The notes: generated from the sequence alone by a model not told the origin. Shown: positions 37,795-48,797, counted from the stretch's first letter. The stretch is 64,000 nt of DNA from Zygnema cylindricum (GCA_037447655.1 JBBHKE010001847.1:133282-197281), one strand, 5' to 3'. A program made the numbers and translations.

Positions 37795-39742
37795 ATGACT
37801 TCCTCTCCTCTCCTCCGAAAAGGAAAATGGAGCGCTTCTGAAGACGCTCTCCTACTGGAGTACGTTAAATCCCACGGACCAAAGCCTTGTTGGAGTTTAA
37901 TACAAAACAGGATGGGAAACCTTTTATCGAGAGACGCGAAAAGTTGTCGATTACGATACGAGAATCATTTGAAGCCCGGATTACAACAAGGTCCTTTGAC
38001 AGAATCGGAGAAACAAAAGATATTTTTTCTTCAAAAACAAGCAGGGAACAAATGGGCTTTTATAGCCTCGCATTTAAACGGAAGATCGGACAATTGTGTG
38101 AAAAATTGGTTCAATTCGCATGTGAAAAAAAGAAAAAGATGTGAAATGGGAGGAGGATCGGGAGGTTTAGAAACTGTGTCGGAGACTCAGGAAGAATACG
38201 GAGTGGTAATGGGGAGGAAAAAGTTGATGGAGATTGGGACAGCTTTTAGTGGGGATGATAGAGTTTGTAGCCGTAGGAGGATGGAGGAGGAAGTAGAGGA
38301 AGGAGGAGAGAGTTTTTTAGATGGAGGGGAGATGTATGGAGAAGTTGTTGAAGACAGTTGGAGTACCGAATGTAGTGTGGTCGGGAGGAAATTTGAAACC
38401 AGTAATATTAGGAGAAAAAATGACTCGAAAAGGAAACTTTCAGAAGAATCCGATGTCGAGAGTTCCTCGAATTGTGGAACTGCAAATTTGACAATGTTTA
38501 GGAATGAAGTCCCCAAAGCTATTAATATTTTGAACAACAATTTTTTGAACAATTTTTCGGATGATGCCGAAAGTGCTGCGATTCAGATAGAGCTCCCACC
38601 CTACAGAAAACTGAAGGTAAACGTACTTTCTTTTGGTACTTGTTAAGTGACCGTTTTGTACTTGCTTTAGAGGTAAGTGACTTTGTTTTTTTTGAAAGGT
38701 AACTTGTTTTATACTTATTTTCGAGGTTGAGCCGCTTTGTTTAATACTCGATGAAGCTACTTTGTAAGTTTTATGGCAGTTATTGGTTTCTTTTGCGTAT
38801 TAATCTGACAAGTTTGACATTTAACTGGTTTCTTTTTCAGGGTTTTGCACAATGTCCTTCTTTTGATGTACTTTTTATGACCTACTTTTAAGATGTACTT
38901 TATAGGACATACCTTTTATGTCCCAAATCTATTTCTTTTCAGAAATGCAGACTGCGTATTAAAGAACTTATGGAGTTGTGGCGTATACACAGTTATATGT
39001 AGTGATAATGGTGGTTTTATCCATGTCTTGATGTATAGACCTTCCTCTCGATTTTATTTCGAGTCTCATCTGTTCCTTTTTTTTGTGTTTTTTTTTTTTC
39101 TTTTTTTCTGTCCAACAGGAAAATCTTCGATCCGGTCCAATCTTTCCAACAAACTCGGGTGAAGTTGCCCTCCACCAATCGGATATCCACAACCTTTTTG
39201 GACTCAATTCAGTACCTGTAACTGACACGTGGACCAATTTTCAAACCAATATTCAATTTAAGGCGGCCATAAGAGCTCTCCTCGCGGACCAACACCGTCA
39301 AACACAATGTTTATCTCTTTTTCAAAATCTTCAGAATGTTGAAGTTCCCTCCGTTCCCCCTCTTAGACCTCCCTCTCTTCCTCCCCCTCTTCCTTCCTCT
39401 CGTTCTACCACTCTTCCGACCTCTCTTCCTAGCGCTCTTCCTACCTCTCGTCCTACCTCTCTTCCTACGTCTCTTCCTACGACTTCCTCTCTTCCGTCCT
39501 CTCTTCCTACGTATGGTTGCGGACCAACGGGAACCATCCTCCCGTCAGATATTCGATTAACTCTTAATAGTAACTCATCTCAGATTCCAGTTCCACTTCC
39601 AGATTCGAGGTTTCTCCCTCGAGACTCAGTTTATAAATCGACAATCTATCCTCCGCCGATTTTACCTTCGACAGAAAATGTTTCTTCCATTGTTTATAGG
39701 CCTTCTGTGAAGCAATGCCTCTTTGTTGGCCAAATGGCCTAA
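37795..39742 (+). CDS. Atypical R2R3-MYB transcription factor
   Basis: Two exons, 37795-38616 and 39119-39742, joined in phase 0 by GT-AG, give 481 residues. The R2 repeat (about residues 8-61: RKGKWSASEDALLLEYVKSH, then KSCRLRYENHLKP) and R3 repeat (about 66-112: GPLTESEKQK, GNKWAFIASHLNGRSDN, VKNWFNSHVKKRKR) are adjacent at the N-terminus, so it should bind DNA in the nucleus. Deviations: the third R2 tryptophan is tyrosine (LRY), and the usual KNYWN/KNFWN of R3 reads KNWFN. NHLKP and GNKWA recall the GAMYB and DUO1-like groups, but the extra lysine of DUO1 is absent, so the subgroup is open. Exon 2 encodes a Pro/Leu/Ser/Thr-rich repeat. A small exon near 38942 cannot be excluded. Confidence 0.85.
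39355..39512 (+). repeat. Coding tandem repeat in MYB exon 2
   Basis: Degenerate TCTTCCTACCTC-type units encode repeated LPTSLP/RPTSLP peptides. Likely a flexible, variable-length region of the MYB protein. Confidence 0.8.
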
Positions 39743-42240
39743 CCTTTTGTTTATAGTGTAACTCGTAAGTCCACTTTTTAGGGCTTAAGGTAGAGGACAA
39801 TAATGAGAAAATGAAGAGAAAGAGAAATAGAAAACGAATAGGAAGAGAACGAGAGAGAGAAAGAGAAAAGAGAGAACGAGAGAGGACGAGATCAAGAAAG
39901 AGACCGAAAAAGAAAAGAGAGAGAGAACAAGAAAGAAAAATCGAAAGCTCATATCGCTGTTTTTTTTTTCTCGTCACTAATTGTCGATTTAGAGGAATTT
40001 GGGGAGAGATTTTACGTGTATTGTGTTCGTGTTCGTTTTGACTAGTTTTTTCGAAGTGATGTTCTCGGATTAGAATGAAATCTCTGAAGTGTTTTGATGG
40101 TAGTTTTTGGTGTCAGGATAGACACTATTATTTTTCATTTGATTATTGTTTCTTCTGTGATTTGCCGGAAATTGCCGGCTGTTTGTTGTTTTGAAAAAGT
40201 GTGAGTGCACTCACATGCTTGGAAAATCAGGGTTTTGCAATTATTTGTTATTTTTATCTGTGATAAAAAAGGCAACAGAAAGTTGACATACTGGAAGTAT
40301 GAAGCGGTGATCATTACAGCACCTACAGTAAAATACTGGAGGTACCTGTCCGTTTTTCTGTCTAGATACATAGTGTTACTGTAACATTGGAGGTTTTAAG
40401 TCTGGCCACCTGATGTGTCAGCTTGTGGTTCGTATTGATTCGTTATTGATTCTTTAGTGTGAATGATTAAATGTCAGTTGATTATGTCACCGTTGAATGC
40501 TAAAATATCTTAAATGAAGATAGTTTTGTTAGTGCCAGTTGGTTGCTGCCAATAGGAAATGGTTTTTTCAGTTCGCTTGTTCAGTTGCAAGTGTTCGTTT
40601 CTGTTTCAACTTTTATTATTTTCTGTAGGGATAGGCTGGGAAAATCACAAAAAGTAATAATACCAGAAAGTAATGACAAAATGGTGTTATTATTGCAGAG
40701 TAATGTGTAAGTTACTGGTTCTTTGGACTCGAAATAGAATGCTGAATCAATTCCCAAACGAACCATTTTCCAACACTCATCATGATTTATGGTGTCCAGT
40801 TATTGTCCAGAAATTCCTTCAGTAGAGCAGCAACCTTGTATTCAAAGCGCCCTTCTTTACTGAGCTGGTTTACCATCGCGCTATTTAATAAAGTCGTATT
40901 TACTTTTATTTTTCCACATTTTTTCTGATCCAGTGGATGTTCATCTTTGGCACCTCTTCTTTCTGTTTTCTTAAAGGTCTTCGTCCTCTTTCGATGCTTG
41001 TATGGCTATGTCTCATTGTATGGCTTTTCTTTGAGGTGATTGGCAGTGTTTCCATGTTGACCATGAGGATCGTGTTGCTGCCTTTACACCCATGTCCCTT
41101 CCTCTTATTGGCGAGCTTAAACTGAAATGAATTAATTCCTAAAATCATTATTGACCTTATCTTGACTCCTTTTTCAAACTGATTTTCCTCTAGAGCCCCA
41201 TCCGCTCCAATCCTTAATTTTCATACAACATGCATATTTGATTTATTGACAATTTCATCTTCGTTTTGTCGGTTGTGTATCTGTGACTTTACAGCAAGTT
41301 CTAGCTTCTACCCACCTATCTACTCTAGTTACGGGTCGTCTATGTGTTTCGGAACTTCCTCTTTGTCCACTCAAACCTAAGGGATTTAAGGGGTTACTTT
41401 TAGTAGATCTTTGTCGATGTCGATGATGTATCTCAGTCGAGGTTTGGTTTGGTAGTTTTTTGTCTTGATTTCGGGTACACAAATTTGTTGTTATTTTTGT
41501 GCATATTGTTCCTTTCAAAGTCTTTTGACAGCTCGCCCTAATTCTTGTGTCAATCTCTTTCGCAAAGTTTACTTCCACCCGTGCTTGTTTTTATTAGTTT
41601 CATTTTTGCCTTCGGTTTTTTCGTTCGCATGTACTCGAATGGTTTGCATTCGTGATTTCTTAATAAAGTCGTATATTCATTACTTGATACATAATAAATA
41701 AGCTAATTAACTAGATCAGTTATAGGTTCAAATGATATAAATACATAGAATATCTGGAGCAATTATGTTATAGAATCGAGAGAAGGTGAAATATGACGAA
41801 GAGATACATAGCTTGTACTCCTCAAAGAGCAACCAGAGGGAGGGTGAGAGGGAGAGAGAGTGAGAGCATGTTCGCTTTCATACATTTGTTAGTCATCAAA
41901 ACAACGAAAGGAAATTTCATGATCTAAAACCTAAAAATAGTTCCGACAAAATGATGTATCTTCATGAGAGATGGTATAACCAAATGCTAAAACATAAAAT
42001 AAAATTACTATAAACAAAACAAAAGGGAACCTGAAACTGAAATTAATTCCACACCTTTTTTAAAACCGAAAATCGAAACTAAGCGAGAAAGAAACACCAT
42101 TTCCTGGTTTGCCGAAAACGAAACTCTTAGCTAACTTTTATACAGACGTCGACGAAACAAACCCCGAAAAACTCCAAAACGCCCTACAAAACACCAAAAA
42201 TCCTTGAAAAATCTAAAAATCCTTTAGATGGATACAATAA
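39743..42240. other. MYB 3' region and intergenic spacer
   Basis: 39820-39935 is GA/AGAGAACGAG-rich. Frames on either strand (for example minus 40906-41148 and 41255-41578) show no recognised domain. No tRNA seen. Confidence 0.4.
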
Positions 42241-42275
42241 TGTGGATCTCGTTCCAATACCGACATATTTTGGTT

Positions 42276-45200
42276 TTAATTCTCTCCACTAGAAGTTTCC
42301 GTCACCTCTGTCACAGCTTCTTCAGTGGGAGGCTCTTCCGGACCTTCGATCAGAAGGGATTCCAACCGCTGAATGAATAAAACGAAAAAAATAAAAAAAA
42401 GGTAGGATAAAAAATGGTTTAAAAAACCTTAAAACATTAAAAGAACCCTTCGTTTTTCTTAATAAGATCAAGTTTTGTTTATCAGCTTTTGGGGAACTGA
42501 ATTAGAGATTAATAAAAAACAGAGGTCTAAAGAACAACCATTTTTAAGGATTGTATGAAGGCATTGTTTCTATATTGTGCCAACTTCTTCTTAAACCCAA
42601 TGGAACAAATAATCATAGGAAACTCTCATAGAAAAAGGACAGTTGTTCCATTGACCAAAAATTAAAAAAAATAGAAAGAAAAAAGAAAATGTTTGCCTGT
42701 ATTAGGCGTTGAATTCGTTGCGTTTGACTTTTTTTCAATGGTCGAACATTTTCTTCTCCCTGGAACCAACCAGAAAAAAATAGGGTAAAAAAAAAAAAGG
42801 TTTAAAAAAAAAAAAAAAAGAGGGTGAGAAACCAGCAGAAATCATGTTTCTTTGAAAAAAAAATGATGGAAAAATATTGACATATGTCTTCAATCAGCAA
42901 TAATTGAAAAATTGAATAATTTTCACCATCCATCATCATCAATTTCAATACCGATACCAAAACAACGAAAAAATCACAAACACAAAAATGCTTCCACCAA
43001 ACTCTTGCATAATATTCCGAGGTAAAAAGTTTGAGGAGTCATTCTTCCTACCTTCACACTGTCCAGTTCCAGCTGAACTTGAGTCAATTCCTCCAAAAGC
43101 ATTGCAATTTCCTGAAAAAGATATGGGAACATTAACATGACTCAATCTAAGGCAAGTATGAATTAATCATTGAAAGGCTAATTGCTCGAAAGTGATCAAC
43201 ACATGCACGTTTTAAAGAGTGGAAAAACAAAATTGCATCCATTCCTTTTTCCTGATGATGTAAAGAAAACTCACCTTTGTTTCTGGTGGATTCGAATCAT
43301 CGGATTTTACACGTTTTAGTGCAGATAACGTTTTTTTTTCAACTACGTCAACCTAAAAAAAGCCCCTTTCCTCCAAAATTGGAAAAACCATCTTCAATTC
43401 ATCTGCATAAAATCTATTAAGAAATAGCTCTTTTGATAGCACTAATTTCAAAAAAAAATCCACAAACAAAGGGGACGAAACAATAGAGACATTTAAAACA
43501 TTCGACATAACGTGGTGGAGCAAAAAAAAGACAATAGCATCCCTTGAAGATAACAACCAACCATAAAACAATTCCTGACGAATGGTCGTTTATTTATCAT
43601 ATGTTAAAAAAAAGGGAAAAAACAAAAAAAAGGATCAAAATGGAATGAGAAAGGTTCAAACAGAGGTTCAAACAACATTGACAAAGAAAATCACAAACGG
43701 TGGTAGATACTGTAATGGCTTACCTTCCTTGCAACCATAATGGCTTGTCCAAGAGGAGTAAGTGTTGACTTTGACCGGCTCAAATTTTCCGGAGAGTCTC
43801 CTGCACATCTTGATTCGGCAGCTTTTGCACGAATAGCTCGAAGGTCGGCAAGAGAGACAGGCTGTCCCTGTTGTCTTCTCTGTGGTGCTGGAAGGCGTCC
43901 GGAAGGTGTACTTCCATCATTGCTGGAAGGAGTACGGCCTGTCCAGTCAGATACAATATAAATCTAAGGACATGTATATGAAATTTTTCTGGTACACAGT
44001 TTTCACACACGTAAAGCTAGAGAGCTCATCACCATTTTATGTGGCTAGATTATACAAAAATATATATTCCATGCAAAATATGAGTTAAACATAAAGCTGA
44101 TCAATATGAATCCGAGGACATGGATATGACGTTTTCTGTACATGAAGCTTTCCCTACATGAAGTTTTCACACACGAAAAGCTACACAGCTCAACACCGTT
44201 TCATGTGGCTATATATGAACGAATTTATTTATTATTATGTATTTACAGGGCTTTTATGTAAGAATCTAATTAATGTAAAATTAGAATTAGCATAAAGCTG
44301 ATACAACATAAGCCTGAGGACATGTATACCACCAGTTCATGTGGCTATAGATGAATTAATAGAGTGTTTGGAGGCTTTAAAATACAAATTATACTTAATG
44401 CAAAATAGGTTTAGCATAAAGCTGATGCAACATGAATCTGACGGAAATGTACACGTCATTTTCACAGACGTAAAGTTAAACAACTCACCACCATTTTGTG
44501 TGGCTATTTATGAACTAAGGTTATTTTCAAGGGTTTTGTACAGAAAATTTATTGAATACAAAATGTGATTTAGCATAGAGCACAAAGAACCTGTTGGACC
44601 AACTGTGATTACAAACTCTAAATACCTAGAAAGTTGGCCAATACAACCCATACTGACGGTGATAAGCAATATAGTAACTGTTTATGCACACAAACTCTCA
44701 ATTAGTTCATGTAGCAATGAGGTGATAATTTATGCTAAGATGATCAGTAAAAATTAACATATGCCCATACATTACAAACACAGTCATGTGTGAAAAGCTA
44801 AATGCATGCATGAGCCTTTACATGTGTCATTTTTTGTGGAAATGAATGGTTCCTAAGTGAAATTTTACGTAGTGATTGACACATCCTCTAGAGTTTTCAC
44901 TCATGGCATGAATTAATAACAATATGACAAGAAAAAATCAGTCGGACAAAATAATAGCGATACAAATAAGATAAAACCGTATCCGAAAAGTTCATATCCA
45001 CATGACATAGGCGTGAACTTTCAATATGAGCATCAGCTGTTTCAAGCTTCCAAACGAAATTCATAGGCAGAATATAAAGTGACAATTATAAAAGTCGAAT
45101 GCGAAACAATGTGTTCACCTCAATGCTGAAGTAAAACTTGACAAAAGAACATCCACCAGTCAACAAAGGAACAAAAAACCCAACAGCTAGAAATATCCCG

Positions 45201-45778
45201 AGAAAACCAACTGAGAAATAGCTTTAACAATGGAAAACAAAACTTGAGAACTGTACATAAGAATTGCTACAGTAATTGTCACTATCGCTTGTACTGTTAT
45301 TGTTCACTGTTAAGCATAGGCCAACCTTGATAAACCTAGGAGCCATATCAATTAAGAAAATTTTAAGCCAATCGTAAATGATGTTGAAAAATTCAAACCT
45401 TGGATTACCTTTCTCACTACTTTCTCCAAGTTCTTTGTATTTGCGTTTTTGAAACTCCTAAGCAGATTTAAAAATATTATCATGCATTTTTTAGAATGCT
45501 GTTGCTGGTCTTTCCGACATCTCTTTAAAATATATTCTCCAAGTTCTTTGTACTTGCATTATTTATAAGCAGATTTTGGAGATTTAATGTATATAGAATG
45601 CTGTTTGCTACTTACCTCGACCTCTCTTTAGAAAATATGAGACCAAAGGAAACAAACAGACGCCTGCCGCAACTGCTGTGACAACAATAACGGACACGTG
45701 TTTAGGCTGGCCTCCATCTTCATAAGCTGGCTTTATAGCCGTTCGATTCTTCTTCTGCTTACTACTGGCCAATGACAT
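42276..45778 (-). CDS. Unknown single-pass membrane protein with C-terminal helical region (six exons)
   Basis: Exons in transcript order: 45778-45616, 43938-43724, 43352-43275, 43111-43052, 42759-42697, 42368-42276, giving 223 residues. Every junction keeps the frame. Five are GT-AG; the fifth intron starts with GC (CAG|GCAAAC). The product has a Lys-rich N-terminus, one hydrophobic segment at about 28-50 (VSVIVVTAVAAGVCLFPLVS), then a basic KRGR stop-transfer. Then follow a Gln/Arg-rich stretch with VSLADLRAIRAKAAESR, a Leu/Glu helix (EIAMLLEELTQVQLELDSVK) likely to form a coiled coil, and an acidic tail. I do not recognise the family. The many in-frame exons with good splice sites argue that it is real. 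The start is the first ATG of the open frame; upstream exons are possible. Confidence 0.72.
43950..44585. repeat. Tandem repeat inside the first intron of the membrane-protein gene
   Basis: About four diverged units of 130-190 bp share CATAAAGCTGAT, GAGGACATGTATA, TTTTCACACACGWAAAGCTA, CTCAYCACCRTTTYATGTGGCTA and ATGCAAAATA. The first unit begins a few bases from the exon 2 acceptor. Confidence 0.75.
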
Positions 45779-46993
45779 TCTTGCAGCGGTTCAATTCTTG
45801 CTAGGGCTCAATCTTGCCAATTCCTTACAAGATTCCTTACTTCTGTACGGCGCAGAGACTTGCAAAACGTATGTATTGAAAGAATACAAGCAGAAGAGAA
45901 ACAAGGCTGAGAATCAGCAGCTTGCAAGACAGAGGCACCGAATATGATTGGATTCGATGGTATTGTTAAGTGGTTTAATCCGAGCTTACTGGTTGGTTAG
46001 TATTTCGATGGCATTTCTGCTTCCTCTTTCGAGGAATTTCATTTCCACATTTCCTTGCTAAATTTTCCAACACTTGCAGATTTTCAAGGGGATGATGTGA
46101 TTAAACACAGCTTGGCCATGCATTATCAGCCTTTTCGTACTACTGTACAGTACACCGCGAATCGCTATTAGTGTTAATGTTTTCTTTGCCACTTAATACA
46201 TCTTTTCTCCGTGCACACATGTCGGATTGTGGATCTGACGGTGGCGATGGAAAGGTAAGATTCTCAGCTTCCGATTGGCTGTCTCAAATCTAAAATCGGA
46301 CAATTGTGCACGGAGAAAAGATGTTTTAAGCAGCAACAAAATGATTAACACTAATAGTTAGTATTGTGTATCGGTAAAAAACTTATCGCGATCACACCGA
46401 TACCGATAGTTATCGGTTAACGAACGGTCAGAGCTTCCGATATATCGGTCTGGGACCAACAAATTCCATATCGGCGATAACTTAAAAAATATATAGTATG
46501 CGTACAATAGTACTATATAACATACTGTATTATTTTATTGATTTTATATAGCGTGGCATGCCACGTATAAAAATCTGTTCCGTTACAGTTTAACTGCAAT
46601 TTTTCCCGGTAAACGCGGCACATAAACGTTGGCCGGTTAACTGAACAAAAAATTTACGGCGACGTACGGAAATTTACTAAAAAATTGGTGAACATGGAAC
46701 TGGAAAAGGACGGCGGACACAAAAGTACAACGGACGCAAAATAACATTCTGCGCACCGCCGGAATCGAACGGACGACTTGGAATGAGAAAATACGAACGG
46801 ACGAGCCAGCGTGAGCGCCGGCATCCCGGAATGGCTCTTTTGGCAGCTTTTGCCAAAATAGCCGACATATTGACACGTGGCAGGTCCCTAGTGTATCTCA
46901 AGGAATTAAGGGACAAAGCCATGGCGTCGGATGTGAAAGGTACATCGTTTTTACTGGATCCGTATCAAAATCGTACATATTTCATGGCGGCTA

Positions 46994-47215
46994 TGTTAAG
47001 ATTCCTAGAATCGCGGGATAGAATGGACGATCCCAATAAAGGGATTGATGAGCCGGCCAGGATATGAACCTGGGACCTTTCACTTAAGCTGCGAACGCAC
47101 TGCCACTGTGCCACCAGCTCGGATGTTACGCTGGTGGGTCCATTTTTATATATGTTTTGGGTGTGGATTTTACCACAATTCCGGATATCGAGCGCATGTT
47201 TCATGTACGCCAACA
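46994..47215 (-). repeat. 3' LTR of the TRIM
   Basis: 222 bp; 97.7% identical by eye to 47282-47503 (5 substitutions, no indel). A TATATATAAAAATG TATA-like motif lies near 47140-47153 on minus. Confidence 0.9.
47050..47120 (-). other. tRNA-like cloverleaf in TRIM LTR (copy A)
   Basis: 71 nt on minus fold as a full tRNA: acceptor GAGCTGG/CCGGCTC (7 bp, one G-U), D stem GCAC/GTGC, anticodon stem TTCGC/GTGAA, loop AGCTTAA, variable AGGTC, T stem CCAGG/CCTGG. The A box TGGCACAGTGG matches consensus; the B box GGTTCATATCC has one deviation. Position 33 is G not T and 58 is T not A, so a working tRNA is unlikely. Confidence 0.75.
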
Positions 47216-47281
47216 CCCCCCCTCGAGAGGTAGCCGGTCATAATAGTCCATGTAAACCTGGTCCCCCTGGCTTTGATACCA
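47216..47281 (-). other. TRIM internal region: primer site and polypurine tract
   Basis: On minus it begins TGGTATCAAAGCC (primer site, one mismatch from the usual TGGTATCAGAGCC) and ends GAGGGGGGG (polypurine tract). Only about 45 bases lie between. Confidence 0.88.
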
Positions 47282-47503
47282 TGTTAAGATTCCTAGAATC
47301 GGGGGATAGAATGGACGATCCCAATAAAGGGATTGATGAGCCGGCCAGGATATGAACCTGGGACCTTTCACTTAAGCTGCGAACGCACTACCACTGTGCC
47401 ACCAGCTCGGATGTTACGCTGGTGGGTCCATTTTTATATAGGTTTTGGGTGTGGATTTTACCACAATTTCGGATATCGAGCGCACGTTTCATGTACGCCA
47501 ACA
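47282..47503 (-). repeat. 5' LTR of the TRIM
   Basis: 222 bp. On minus it has TATATAAAAA at 47440-47431, about 30 bp before the tRNA-like start at 47408. A hairpin (ATCCC ... GGGAT) lies just after the tRNA-like segment. Confidence 0.9.
47338..47408 (-). other. tRNA-like cloverleaf in TRIM LTR (copy B)
   Basis: Same 71-nt cloverleaf as copy A, with one D-loop substitution (AGTGGTA). A TATA-like motif is about 30 bp upstream, the spacing reported for plant tRNA genes. No TTTT run follows within the LTR, so pol III would read through. Confidence 0.75.
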
Positions 47504-47846
47504 GGCTACGGTACTTTCTATGCTTGTACACGTCCGGAGAATATGACGAACAGTTGAGTGTGCAGACCATACATTTATCTGTACGGTCCGTACAGTTATC
47601 GCCGATAATTATCGTTATCGGCATTATCGCCGATAAGTACCCGATATTATCGGCTACTTATCGGCGATAAGTCCGATGTCGATATATCGTACCAATATAT
47701 CGATTATCGGATACTCGAAAAAAGGCCCATATCGGTTATCGGCAAATCCTTACCGATACACAACACTACTAATAGTGATACACGGTGTAGCTCTGAACTC
47801 GTGCAAGCCTATCATACAGTAAAGTACAAAACATCACACCAAAGTA

Positions 47847-48192
47847 CACCGTTTATCACTATTGGTGTTAACGCTTTCTTCGCCACTTTAAACATCTATT
47901 TCCCTTGTACACATCTCCAATTTTTTATTGGACACCGCCAATCGGAATATAATCTAATCGTTCAATCGAGGCCGTACGATTAGCAATGCATCGAGTGTGT
48001 ACGGAACAATGATTTTAAAACATCTTTCTCCGTGCACAAATGTCCAATTTTCGGTTTGGAAAACGCCAGTGGGAGGTTAAGGATTTTGAATTTCAATAGC
48101 TTACCGTCGAATTAACAATCCGACGAGTGTGCACCGAGAAGATATGTTTTTAGTGGAGAAAATAACATTAACGCTAAAAGCCATACTCAGTG
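47847..48192. mobile_element. TA-target MITE, second copy
   Basis: Starts CACCGTTTATCACTATTGG after TA (47845-47846) and ends ...CATACTCAGTG before TA (48193-48194). The inner blocks CCCTTGTACACATCTCC and GTGCACCGAGAAGATATG are the same inverted pair as in the element at 46153. The termini are more diverged. Confidence 0.6.
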
Positions 48193-48797
48193 TACTGCAG
48201 AAGACGAATGGTCATATTCATAACTGACCTTAGCAACATCTTACTACATGTTTCATCAGGCTAAGTTGTTCAGGTTATTTTAATATTTGGACACAAAACT
48301 AAACCTCCACTGTTTTGAATGTTGCAGCCATGACATTGGCTCCAATCATTTAAAAAAAATAAAATCCCAAAGAAGGGAAAATCTTTCTTGAAAAAAATTG
48401 AGATGGTAAAACCACCTTTGTACAAAAGGGGTAAAATTGAAAAAACATATAAAGTCTACAACAGTTCAAGAAAGTAAGCCATGTTTAAAGGATTAAAACA
48501 AACAAAGCAGCGCTAGCAAAAACAAATATTCAAAACAAAAGTACCAAAGATGACCGCCTACAAAATGAATAAAACAAAACTACCAAAGATGACCACCTAC
48601 AAAAAGAATAATCCCACGGAAGAATCTACCCAAACACAAGCTAAGGCCCACGACCACGTAGATCATGCATGTGGGAAAGATCTTTTGGTGGAATAATCGA
48701 AAGACCCCACATGTCATAGCCATTGTACTTCATCGAAGGAGGGTCGTAGCTTACGCTCGCTAAAGGACAATTGATACACGTTGACGTTAAAAGGTAG
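48193..48797. other. Intergenic, downstream end of the LINE relic
   Basis: No gene recognised. 48540-48605 has a short direct repeat (ACAAAATGAATAAAACAAAA / CTACCAAAGATGACC). A LINE 3' tail would be expected here on minus, but no poly-A or simple tail is evident. Confidence 0.35.

Larger units (their letters stand above)
46994..47503 (-). mobile_element. TRIM retrotransposon (510 bp) with tRNA-like LTRs
   Basis: Two 222-bp direct repeats (46994-47215, 47282-47503; 5 differences) begin TG and end CA. They flank 66 internal bases. GGCTA duplicates lie outside (46989-46993, 47504-47508). On minus, TGGTATCAAAGCC, the primer site for the initiator tRNA-Met 3' end, directly follows the LTR at 47282. 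A purine run GAGGGGGGG precedes the other LTR. There is no coding capacity. This is the structure of a terminal-repeat retrotransposon in miniature, transcribed on minus. It lies inside the hAT-like element. Confidence 0.93.
46359..47768. mobile_element. hAT-like element (TATCGG family, largest copy), nested in MITE and carrying a TRIM
   Basis: 1410 bp, ends TAGTATTGTGTATCGGTAA and the complement of TTACCGATACACAACACTA. A perfect 8-bp target duplication CTAATAGT is at 46351-46358 and 47769-47776. The inside shows the same TATCGG motifs and a GTGGCATGCCAC palindrome, as in the copy at 959. Without the 510-bp TRIM plus duplicated GGCTA, the element would be about 895 bp. No transposase. Confidence 0.92.
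46153..47787. mobile_element. TA-target MITE carrying nested insertions
   Basis: Without the insert it is about 220 bp. Its 26-bp ends CACCGCGAATCGCTATTAG... and the complement of ...AGTGATACACGGTG agree at 23 of 26 positions, and TA lies outside on both sides (46151-46152, 47788-47789). A second pair of inverted blocks (TCTTTTCTCCGTGCACA / TGTGCACGGAGAAAAGA) lies inside. The right terminal repeat is interrupted by the hAT-like element at 46359. A TA target fits Tc1/mariner-type MITEs. Confidence 0.75.

Noticed and set aside
38942-38997. Small extra MYB exon after a cag acceptor (KCRLRIKELMEL)
   Set aside because: The length with the available donor (56 bp) would break the phase-0 join between the two main exons; left out without transcript evidence.
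41255-41578. 107-codon minus frame
   Set aside because: Basic, low-complexity-like, no recognised family; probably chance.
47050-47408. Two tRNA genes (anticodon CTT)
   Set aside because: The cloverleaf is complete, but G33, T58, lack of a TTTT terminator and position inside both LTRs make a functional tRNA unlikely; kept as tRNA-like.
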